Assembly: GCF_946478805.1 (NCBI RefSeq)
Contig: NZ_CAMLDC010000004.1
Span: 1 to 64,000 of the forward strand
Direction: 5' to 3'
Length of the DNA stretch: 64,000 nt
From: an uncultured Fluviicola sp.
GTDB lineage: Bacteria > Bacteroidota > Bacteroidia > Flavobacteriales > Crocinitomicaceae
Shown: positions 25,498 through 32,922 of the stretch, one piece after another
Layout: every line of letters starts with the position of its first letter
How positions within the stretch are numbered: position 1 is the first letter of the stretch
Translations under genes and position numbers: made by a program
Notes under the pieces: model-generated
Databases searched by the model: none
What the model was told of the DNA's origin: nothing
What the model saw: only the letters and a program-made list of their open reading frames with translations

Positions 25498-26232
25498 GTG
25501 AAATTACATACGCACGATATAAAAAAGACCTATAAGGGTCGAAACGTAGTCAAAGGAGTCTCTATCGAGGTGAACCAGGGAGAAATTGTCGGTTTATTGG
25601 GTCCGAACGGCGCAGGAAAAACAACTTCCTTCTACATGATGGTTGGTTTGGTCAAACCGGATGAAGGACATGTTTTCCTGGACGATCTGGAAATCACGCA
25701 TTACCCTATGTACAAACGCTCACAGTTGGGAATCGGGTATCTTCCACAAGAAGTTTCCGTATTCCGCAAGTTGAGTGTGGAAGACAATATCTTGTCCATT
25801 CTGGAACTTTCCAACTTGAGTAAAGTGGAACGCAAGGAAAAGATGGAACAGCTGTTGGAAGAATTCAGCCTGACGAAAGTTCGGAAGAATTTGGGGAACA
25901 GGCTTTCCGGTGGAGAAAAAAGACGAACAGAAATTGCACGTGCTTTGGCAACTAATCCCAAATTCGTTTTATTAGACGAACCTTTTGCGGGAGTTGACCC
26001 GATTGCCGTGGAAGATATTCAAAGTATCGTATCCGATTTAAGAAAGCGAAACATCGGAATCCTGATAACGGATCACAATGTACAGGAAACCTTATCGATT
26101 ACCGACAGGGCGTATTTGTTATTTGAGGGAAGTATTTTGAAATCCGGTACGGCTGAAGAACTGGCTTCGGATGAACAGGTGCGTAAGGTATATCTAGGTC
26201 AAAATTTCGTCCTACGTTCCAAGAACAGCTAG
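25498..26232 (+). CDS. lptB: LPS export ABC transporter ATP-binding protein
   Basis: 244 aa with a GTG start. It is the cytoplasmic ATPase that drives extraction of lipopolysaccharide by LptFG and its transfer across the periplasm. Walker A GPNGAGKT is at 35-42, the Q-loop at [16 protein letters not shown] near 82-97, the LSGGEKRR signature near 139-146, Walker [14 protein letters not shown] near 158-170 and the switch His in ITDHN near 192. The GTEYLGQNF-like C-terminus ([10 protein letters not shown]) is typical of LptB. lptA, lptC, lptF and lptG are not next to it. The GTG directly follows a -7 box, so translation may be leaderless. Confidence 0.95.
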   Translation: MKLHTHDIKKTYKGRNVVKGVSIEVNQGEIVGLLGPNGAGKTTSFYMMVGLVKPDEGHVFLDDLEITHYPMYKRSQLGIGYLPQEVSVFRKLSVEDNILSILELSNLSKVERKEKMEQLLEEFSLTKVRKNLGNRLSGGEKRRTEIARALATNPKFVLLDEPFAGVDPIAVEDIQSIVSDLRKRNIGILITDHNVQETLSITDRAYLLFEGSILKSGTAEELASDEQVRKVYLGQNFVLRSKNS

Positions 26233-26277
26233 TCACAAAAAAAAGCCTCCGTGGGAAGAGACTTTTGGTTTGTTTCG

Positions 26278-26415
26278 TTATTTAGATGCTAAATCAGCGT
26301 TTTCTGTGTTGTCAACACTTCCGTAAGCATCGCAATGTCCTCTAGATGATCCGCAAGCCGCTAAAACTACCGCTAAGAAAGCAGCCATTGCTGCGTAGGC
26401 AAAAAATTTCTTCAT
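26278..26415 (-). CDS. Micro-lipoprotein (45 aa) with CDAY motif
   Basis: 45 aa. The N-terminus MKKFFAYAAMAAFLAVVLAAC is a lipoprotein signal with lipobox LAAC (Cys21), leaving a mature peptide of only 25 residues: CGSSRGHCDAYGSVDNTENA and a short tail. The motif HCDAYGS recurs as NCDAYNG in the separate gene at 26635-26769, so the two are paralogues. Predicted to sit in the inner or outer membrane as a lipid-anchored peptide. Function unknown. The start is set by the only ATG giving a signal peptide. Its own terminator or promoter is not obvious. Confidence 0.8.
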   Translation of the reverse strand: MKKFFAYAAMAAFLAVVLAACGSSRGHCDAYGSVDNTENADLASK

Positions 26416-26634
26416 AGTTATTGATTGTTTTTATAGTTTACTAGTTGTTGTTTGGATACAAAGCTATCATTTTTTAACGTTAGTTAGCGAAAAATATTAT
26501 CCACATTCTTTTTTTTACTCTGTTCATTATTTGTGATTTAATCGAAAAATGCCGTTTTTTTTAACTTCGGCAATACCTAACCCTCCGAATCCTCCTATTT
26601 ATCTATATTTCAAGTAGAATACTATTCCGAACAA

Positions 26635-26769
26635 TTAATGATCTGTTTTTTCCGATTGAGTCTGATCTGCCATTCCATTGTAAGCATCACAGTTTGCTTT
26701 TGTCTTACAAGACGTACTTGCCAAGACTACAAACAAGGCAACTGCAAGAATTCCAAATAATTTTTTCAT
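26635..26769 (-). CDS. Micro-lipoprotein (44 aa) with CDAY motif
   Basis: 44 aa. MKKLFGILAVALFVVLASTSC is a lipoprotein signal (lipobox STSC, Cys21); the mature part is 24 residues: CKTKANCDAYNGMADQTQSE and KTDH. It shares the position of the second Cys and the CDAY motif with the gene at 26278-26415, 219 nt downstream on the same strand. The two conserved Cys residues (lipidated Cys21 and Cys28 in both peptides) keep the same spacing. Function unknown; comparable tiny lipoproteins are often missed in annotation. The gap between the two genes holds no other reading frame I can support. Confidence 0.8.
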   Translation of the reverse strand: MKKLFGILAVALFVVLASTSCKTKANCDAYNGMADQTQSEKTDH

Positions 26770-26940
26770 GATTCTCAGTTTAATGGTTCATACTAATTGG
26801 TTCTTCTATACAAACTTACTACTTTCAGCGTTATATTATAGAATATTCTTGACATTTGTGAAAGGAAATAGTTGATTTCGAGGGTTTAAGCAAATAATTG
26901 AAACTAAAAGTATAAAAATTGAAAGAAAAACTGCGCTTAC

Positions 26941-27003
26941 GCTTGTCCCTCGCTTCAAGCAATGTGTCATTGCTTTGCTCAGTCTTCACCAGCCTTGGCT
27001 GGT
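26941..27003 (+). repeat. Cluster of three short hairpins upstream of the BamA-like gene
   Basis: Three adjacent inverted repeats: GCTTG/CAAGC (26941-26960), AAGCAATG-TGT-CATTGCTT (26957-26975, perfect) and ACCAGCC-TT-GGCTGGT (26988-27003, perfect). The dense pairing argues that this stretch is a palindromic intergenic element and not the start of the following coding region. Confidence 0.7.
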
Positions 27004-27044
27004 CCTTATCAAAAGCCTTGCTATCTCTTATTCAGGAAAAATGG

Positions 27045-28721
27045 GTGGTTGGTCTTTTGATTAACTTATCCCTTTTTGTGGCCCCAATCATTTATTCGCA
27101 GAAAACAATTCATTTTTCAGATGTCACCTTTAAAAAGATCAGTAAAAAAAACAGTTTCACTTATTCGGACACCTTTTCGCTAAAAAATCAACTCAGGGAC
27201 ATTCAATTTCTTGCATATAAAAAAGGGTACCTGACCTTCGGGATTGATTCAATCATCCGCACCGACAGTTTGAACAGCGAAGCCTATTTTACACTCGGTT
27301 TACGCTACAAGGAACTGAACCTTTCAATTTCAGATAACAGTAAACGTGCACTCCGGGAAATCGGGATTAGTCCGCGCACCATTGAAACGCTCCCACCTGA
27401 TCCCTTGGAAATTTCCAAAAGCCTTCAGCGCGTCCTGCACGATTTTGAAATCGCCGGATATCCCTTTGCCCAGGTTTCATTTGAAGATCTGCGCATGGAG
27501 AACGAAACTCTTTTTGCGGAATTGATTGTAACTCCCAACTCCCGTGTGAAATGGAATGAACTGATCGTTTCCGGAAACAAGGTCAAGCTCTCAAAAAAAT
27601 ACCTGGAAAACTTCCTGCACATTGAAAATGGAGTCTGGTACAATCAGGAACAAGTGGATCTGATCAATACACGGCTTACACAATTGATTTTTGTGAAACA
27701 GATAAAACCGGCCGAAATCCTGTTCACACCCGAAGGAGCCAATCTGTACCTTTACATTGAAACAAAACCGGTTTCCTTGTTCAATGGGACAATCGGACTG
27801 CAACAAGATCCTATCAAATTAAAATATCAGCTGACCGGAGACTTGCGCCTGAAACTTCAAAATGCATTCAAACATGGAGAACTGTTCGATCTGAACTGGC
27901 GCTCCATCCAGCCGGGAAGTCCTCAATTGAAGATTCAGGCAGCGTATCCCTTCCTTTTCAATACCCCTTTCGGATTGGATGGTCAGTTTTCGCTTTTCAA
28001 GCGGGATTCCACTTTCCTTGAGCTTAAAACAAGTATCGGGGTGACGTATTTCGTCTCCGGCGGAAAAACATTGACCGGATTTTACAAGAACCAGCAATCC
28101 AATTTATTAGGCGCTGCAAATACAGGTTTGGCCTACGGAAGTTCCAAAAGCAACCTGTACGGGTTATCATTCCGCAATCAGACAGTGGATTATTTGCCCA
28201 ATCCGAGAAAAGGATTTATTTGGTACCTGGAAGGAAACGTTGGAAAAAGAACTCTTAAAAAAGACTCTATCAGCAATCATTACCTTATTTACGGCGGAAA
28301 GTTACAGATTGAATATTATCAATCACTCGGAAAGCGCTTTGTCATAAAAGGAGGGATTTTAAGTGAATCATTCTACACTAATAACATCCAGCAGAACGAA
28401 CTCATCCGGTTTGGTGGAAATCTCACGCAACGTGGGTTTATGGAAGATGAATTATTGGGCACCTTTCGTGCAACGCTGACCATTGAACCCCGATTCATCC
28501 TGGATCAGAATTCATACCTCTTTGTCTTTTACGACCAAAGCTGGTATGAGCGCAATGTAAAGGCTTATGTTCATGATTCACCCAAAGGATTCGGAGCCGG
28601 ATTGTGTTTCGGAACCAATATCGGGATTTTCTCCCTGACCTATGCGCTGGGACAGCAATTTTCCAATCCGATCCTCTTCCGCGATTCAAAAGTGCACTTT
28701 GGGTATGTCGCATACTTCTAA
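27045..28721 (+). CDS. BamA/TamA-like outer-membrane protein (POTRA and beta-barrel)
   Basis: About 558 aa from the GTG chosen here, which gives a signal peptide (VVGLLINLSLFVAPIIYSQ). The open frame continues 126 nt upstream to a TTG, but that part is a cluster of hairpins. No in-frame ATG lies near the N-terminus, so the start is uncertain. Residues about 20-250 look like POTRA-type alpha/beta repeats (LPPDPLEISKSLQRVLHDFEIAGYPFAQ, WNELIVSGNKVKLSKKYLENFL). The C-terminal half is an Omp85-type barrel with many aromatic-ended strands (RFGGNLTQRGFMEDELLGT, FGAGLCFGTNIGIFSLTYALG) and ends in VHFGYVAYF. It is likely to insert or export a substrate at the outer membrane; the partner is unknown. 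Confidence 0.82.
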   Translation: MVGLLINLSLFVAPIIYSQKTIHFSDVTFKKISKKNSFTYSDTFSLKNQLRDIQFLAYKKGYLTFGIDSIIRTDSLNSEAYFTLGLRYKELNLSISDNSKRALREIGISPRTIETLPPDPLEISKSLQRVLHDFEIAGYPFAQVSFEDLRMENETLFAELIVTPNSRVKWNELIVSGNKVKLSKKYLENFLHIENGVWYNQEQVDLINTRLTQLIFVKQIKPAEILFTPEGANLYLYIETKPVSLFNGTIGLQQDPIKLKYQLTGDLRLKLQNAFKHGELFDLNWRSIQPGSPQLKIQAAYPFLFNTPFGLDGQFSLFKRDSTFLELKTSIGVTYFVSGGKTLTGFYKNQQSNLLGAANTGLAYGSSKSNLYGLSFRNQTVDYLPNPRKGFIWYLEGNVGKRTLKKDSISNHYLIYGGKLQIEYYQSLGKRFVIKGGILSESFYTNNIQQNELIRFGGNLTQRGFMEDELLGTFRATLTIEPRFILDQNSYLFVFYDQSWYERNVKAYVHDSPKGFGAGLCFGTNIGIFSLTYALGQQFSNPILFRDSKVHFGYVAYF

Positions 28722-28804
28722 TTCGTAATTAACCAAAATCAATCAACCGGCCACTTTAATCAATTTATTTGACCCGATTGTTTTTTTTATCTATCTTCAT
28801 TCCA

Positions 28805-30130
28805 ATGAGCTACTTATGCATATCAACTAGATTCTGGAGGTCCATCTTGATGGTGGTTTTCGGAATTTTAGCTTATCAGGCAGCTTATTCCCAAGACGTT
28901 GTAGTTAAAGGAACTGTTATTAACGAACAGAATCAGCGTGTTATCGGTGCAGAAGTGAGACTTGGTCAACAAAACGCCAAAACAAATTCGAAAGGAACCT
29001 TCCTGTTTAAAGTGAACGAGTTTCCTACTCAATTAACTGTCAGACATTCTCTTTACAATGATTACCTCGAAGTAATCCGAGCCCCGATGTATAGACGGGA
29101 TACGCTTTTCCTGGATATTATCATGGAAAACAAGACAACTGAATTGGAAGAAGTGACCATCAGTGCTTCACGTGTTATCTGGGCTTATCAAAAACCCAAT
29201 ACACACATCATTGATTTCACCCTGGTTGACAAGGAAATTTTATTGGTATGCAGGGAAGACCACAAATATTTTTTGAGAATCTTGGATTCCATAGGAGAAA
29301 AGGTAACAGATCTTCAAATCAAAAAAAATCCGTTGAACTTCTTTGAAGATTGTACGGGTGGAATACACCTGGTTTATGAAGACAGTATTTTCGAATTGAA
29401 ATTACTTGGAAAATCAATTGGAATGCTTGCTGGACATACGCACCTGGAAACCATGAATATTTTAAGTCCTTGTGTTATTTCCAGCGAGGATAATTTCATT
29501 GTAAAACGATTAGGGCCTCACAACAAATTGGTAGAATACACCAAAGTTGACCGGAACACCAAAAAGCCAACCTTACTTTACACTACAAAGGATCAGAAGA
29601 AAATGCGGGAATTGGACGACTTCGCATCTGAAAATCAAATTGCAGTTCCATTGTCCAATCCGAACTATGTCTATGGAAAGCGGCTCCCTAGTACATTGAC
29701 AGACAGGCAACGATGGGATAACCAGCAGTTTTACAAGCAGATTCTTTCAAAACCTTTGTACGCTCCTATTTTTGAGATCAACGACTCCATCTTCATTTTC
29801 GACCATTTTAAGGACAGTGCTTTGGTTTATACCATTTCTGGGAAATATGTCCGTTCGTTCCAGATCAGCTATCATTATTTCGAAAATTGGAAGAGCGAAT
29901 TGTTTCTCAATAAAGAGAAAACAAAGTTATATGCCAAATACGAGATCGATGGCTTGGTGACACTTCGCCAAATCAATCCGTCCACCGGAAAAGTGATCAA
30001 TCTCAACGTACTGGAAAAACACATTCACCCGATCCATATCCAAATTCGCAATAACTATGCTTATTACATCTACAAACATTACCTGGATAATAGCATCCAC
30101 TACTTGTATAAACAACCTTTGAAGGAATAA
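28805..30130 (+). CDS. Secreted CarboxypepD_reg-like protein, first of three tandem paralogues
   Basis: 441 aa from ATG 28805; a TTG 36 nt upstream overlaps the likely promoter. The signal peptide ends at AAYSQ. A CarboxypepD_reg-like domain follows (VVKGTVINEQNQRVIGAEVRLGQ, NSKGTFLF, TTELEEVTISA). The remaining 330 residues have repeated short beta motifs with aromatic anchors (VDKEILLVCREDHKYFLRILD, DSIFIFDHFKDSALVYTISGKYVRSF, INPSTGKVINLNVLEKHIHPIHIQI), which I read as a beta-propeller-like fold. Ends YLYKQPLKE. About 5 nt precede the next paralogue, so they form one operon. No catalytic residues are recognised; the family name is unknown to me. Confidence 0.8.
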   Translation: MSYLCISTRFWRSILMVVFGILAYQAAYSQDVVVKGTVINEQNQRVIGAEVRLGQQNAKTNSKGTFLFKVNEFPTQLTVRHSLYNDYLEVIRAPMYRRDTLFLDIIMENKTTELEEVTISASRVIWAYQKPNTHIIDFTLVDKEILLVCREDHKYFLRILDSIGEKVTDLQIKKNPLNFFEDCTGGIHLVYEDSIFELKLLGKSIGMLAGHTHLETMNILSPCVISSEDNFIVKRLGPHNKLVEYTKVDRNTKKPTLLYTTKDQKKMRELDDFASENQIAVPLSNPNYVYGKRLPSTLTDRQRWDNQQFYKQILSKPLYAPIFEINDSIFIFDHFKDSALVYTISGKYVRSFQISYHYFENWKSELFLNKEKTKLYAKYEIDGLVTLRQINPSTGKVINLNVLEKHIHPIHIQIRNNYAYYIYKHYLDNSIHYLYKQPLKE

Positions 30131-30135
30131 TCACC

Positions 30136-31470
30136 ATGTACCTGAACCCAGCCAAATATCGAATCAATCATTCAAAAATCAGTCTTTCATTCTTTTTCTT
30201 AGCTTGCCTGATTGTGCATACCGGCGCCTGGTCCCAGGTCGAAGCAATCATTAAAGGAAAAGTGATCAATGAGAGCGGCGATCCGGTCAAAAATGCGGCC
30301 GTGAAATTGGGACGCAATGATGCCAAAACAAACGCATCGGGAATTTTCATTGTCAGGAATACCGAATTTCCGGCTCAATTAACCGTTAGTCATGCACTTT
30401 ACTCGCAATACATGGACATGGTCGTTCTTCCTGAAAATTGGAGAGACACCGTTCATCTAGTCGTTTTGCTTACTGGCAAAGAAACCCAATTGGATGAAGT
30501 GACAGTAACTTCGGAACAGGTGTTCTGGGTATATCCTAAGAAAGAAGCCAATATACTGGATTTCATCCTGCAACCCGATGCAGGAATTGTCCTTTGCTGC
30601 AGCGACGAGCGCAATTACTTTGTCAGGGGCCTGGACTACAACGGGAAAAAACTATTTGAAACACCTATCCCGCAACATCCGGAACAACTGTACCGGGATT
30701 GCATGGAAAGCATTTACCTGGTCTACTCAGACAGCATGTTTGAAACAGCTATGGTCAATAATTCACTGGGATTTTTTGAGCCTAAACCTATCTTAGGAGT
30801 GCTGGACCTGCTCCGGTCCTTGGTTTACAAAGACTCCAAAAACCTCATAAAATACACCTATTCCAAAGACGACCAATGCATCGAATACAGCGCTATCAAT
30901 CTTCAATCCAAACGTGTCAAATCCCTGTATATCGGGGAAAAACTCACCCGGAACAGGGAGCTTCGGGAGTACAAAGATGAAAACCATGCCGACGGAAATG
31001 AAAAGCTTCATGCGAAAAGTTCTGAGGAATTAAGATTAATCCGTATCCGATGGAATAACAAACAGTTCTACGAACAGATCCTCCGCGACCCGGTATACAT
31101 CCCGATGTTCGAATTGAATGATTCACTGATTATTTTTGATCATTTGAATGATTCTGCCATCGTATTCACCAAATCCGGGAACCGGGTCCGATCCTTTCCG
31201 ATTTACTATCACTACTACACAGGATGGAAAAAAGAACTGATAAGTAACCAGGAAAAAACCAGGATTTATGCCGCTTACGAATCACCGGACGGGCTGACAA
31301 CCTTGCGTGAGATCAATCCGTCTACCGGGAAAGCGATCAACGTCAATGTCCTCGAAAAACACATTTATCCTGCGCACATCCAGATACGTGGAAATTTTGC
31401 CTATTACCTGTATAAACAGTACCTGGGCAGCACATTTAATTACCTTTACAAACAACCCTTAAAAGAATAA
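30136..31470 (+). CDS. Secreted CarboxypepD_reg-like protein, second tandem paralogue
   Basis: 444 aa. Signal peptide to about residue 33 (ending GAWSQ), then KGKVINESGDPVKNAAVKLG, a CarboxypepD_reg-like domain with NASGIFIVRNTEFPAQLTV. The C-terminal part aligns from end to end with the first and third copies: QVFWVYPKKEANILDFILQP, CCSDERNYFVRGLD, DSLIIFDHLNDSAIVFTKSG, REINPSTGKAINVNVLEKH, and the C-terminus YLYKQPLKE is identical in nine residues to copy one. It is closer to the third copy than the first, including an identical WSQVEAIIKGKVIN segment, so copies two and three arose from a later duplication. Role unknown, predicted periplasmic or surface. Confidence 0.8.
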   Translation: MYLNPAKYRINHSKISLSFFFLACLIVHTGAWSQVEAIIKGKVINESGDPVKNAAVKLGRNDAKTNASGIFIVRNTEFPAQLTVSHALYSQYMDMVVLPENWRDTVHLVVLLTGKETQLDEVTVTSEQVFWVYPKKEANILDFILQPDAGIVLCCSDERNYFVRGLDYNGKKLFETPIPQHPEQLYRDCMESIYLVYSDSMFETAMVNNSLGFFEPKPILGVLDLLRSLVYKDSKNLIKYTYSKDDQCIEYSAINLQSKRVKSLYIGEKLTRNRELREYKDENHADGNEKLHAKSSEELRLIRIRWNNKQFYEQILRDPVYIPMFELNDSLIIFDHLNDSAIVFTKSGNRVRSFPIYYHYYTGWKKELISNQEKTRIYAAYESPDGLTTLREINPSTGKAINVNVLEKHIYPAHIQIRGNFAYYLYKQYLGSTFNYLYKQPLKE

Positions 31471-31482
31471 TCTTCCTGAATA

Positions 31483-32859
31483 ATGGCAAGACAACCAATT
31501 CATAGCAAAGTTCTGCTGCTGTTTCTTTTCACCGGATGGATCATCAGTACTTCCGCCGCCTGGTCCCAGGTCGAAGCAATCATTAAAGGGAAAGTGATCA
31601 ATGAAAAAGGAACTCCCGTAAAAAATGCATCCATAAAGGTCGGGAACTATGATGCCAGAACCAACTCCAACGGTTTTTTCGTTGTCAAAAACAATGAATT
31701 TCCTGCTCAATTAACGGTCAATCATCCTTTGTATTCCGAATACCTTGACATGATCGTACTTCCTGAAAAATGGAGAGATACCATTCGGGTTTCGGTGGTC
31801 TTATTGGTAAAAGAAACACAGATAGAAGAAGTGACCGTTTCCGCCGAACAGATTTTTTGGGTCTATCCGAGGAAACAGGCCAATGTTCTGGATTTCATCT
31901 TACAACCGGACGATGGAATTGTTCTTTGCTGCAGCGACGAGCACAATTATTATTTGCGTGGCCTGAATCCGCAGGGAGAGAAAATATACGAAACCCCAAT
32001 CCGAAGTCATCCGAGGAAACTCTATCGGGACTGTATGAAAAGCATCCACCTCATTTATTCGGATAGTATTTATGAGACTGCCATCTTTGAGAACACTATC
32101 GGGATTTTCCAACCCCGATTGGCTCTTGGATTATTGAACCTGATTCAATCCTGCGTCTACAAAGATTCAAAAACGCTGATCAAATACAACTACTCCAAAC
32201 AAGATCAACGCATCGAATACACGGCGCTGAATATCCAGAGCAAGAAAACCAAAGTGATCTACGTGGGGGAAGACCGGGCATGGAACAGGCAGCTTCGTGA
32301 ATACGCTCAGGAAAACAGCAACGCAGACGATATATTATTTAATACAACTCCACCACCGCCACCACCACCAAGCCCAAACCCAGCCCCAGACCATATTGGA
32401 GACACACCCGGAAACTTTGGCGATCTAAAAAAAGCACGCGATCGCTGGAATAATAGACAATTCTATGAGTTGATCCTGATTCGTCCTGCCTATATTCCCA
32501 TGTTTGAATTGAACGATTCGCTCATCATTTTCGACCACCTCAATGATTCCGCAGTTGTGTTCAACAAATCAGGTCAACGGATCCGGTCTTTCCCCATTTA
32601 CTATCATTACTTCAAGGGATGGAAGTACGAATTGGTGTCCAACCTGGAGAAGACCAAAATCTTTGCACGTTATGAATCTCAAGGGCTTACCGTATTACGC
32701 GAAATCAATCCTACAAACGGAAAAATAGAACGTATGTTCAAACTTGAAAAACACGTTTTCCCGGAACATCTTCAGATTCACGGAGATTTCATTTATTATA
32801 TCTACAAGGATTATCTGGATCAGAGCATGCATTACATCTACAAACAGCATTTGGAATAA
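31483..32859 (+). CDS. Secreted CarboxypepD_reg-like protein, third tandem paralogue with Pro-rich insert
   Basis: 458 aa. Signal peptide ending AAWSQ, then the same KGKVINEKGTPVKNASIKVG beta-sandwich and C-terminal repeats as copy two (DSLIIFDHLNDSAVVFNKSG, REINPTNGKIERMFKLEKH, ending YIYKQHLE). It differs by a low-complexity insert near residues 287-307 with seven consecutive prolines followed by SPNPAPDHIG, replacing the short DGNEKLHAK stretch of copy two. Last gene of the three-gene array, 12 nt after copy two. A separate promoter lies downstream for the next gene. Confidence 0.8.
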   Translation: MARQPIHSKVLLLFLFTGWIISTSAAWSQVEAIIKGKVINEKGTPVKNASIKVGNYDARTNSNGFFVVKNNEFPAQLTVNHPLYSEYLDMIVLPEKWRDTIRVSVVLLVKETQIEEVTVSAEQIFWVYPRKQANVLDFILQPDDGIVLCCSDEHNYYLRGLNPQGEKIYETPIRSHPRKLYRDCMKSIHLIYSDSIYETAIFENTIGIFQPRLALGLLNLIQSCVYKDSKTLIKYNYSKQDQRIEYTALNIQSKKTKVIYVGEDRAWNRQLREYAQENSNADDILFNTTPPPPPPPSPNPAPDHIGDTPGNFGDLKKARDRWNNRQFYELILIRPAYIPMFELNDSLIIFDHLNDSAVVFNKSGQRIRSFPIYYHYFKGWKYELVSNLEKTKIFARYESQGLTVLREINPTNGKIERMFKLEKHVFPEHLQIHGDFIYYIYKDYLDQSMHYIYKQHLE

Positions 32860-32872
32860 GAATCGTTAAAGA

Positions 32873-32904
32873 TTGATTTTCGGCTTGTGGGCAAACTAAT
32901 TTTG
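32873..32904 (+). promoter_or_regulatory. Promoter of the PIF1-like helicase gene
   Basis: TTG at 32873-32875, a 21-nt spacer and TAATTTTG at 32897-32904, about 18 nt before the ATG. Confidence 0.65.
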
Positions 32905-32922
32905 ATTATCTTCAAGTAAGAG

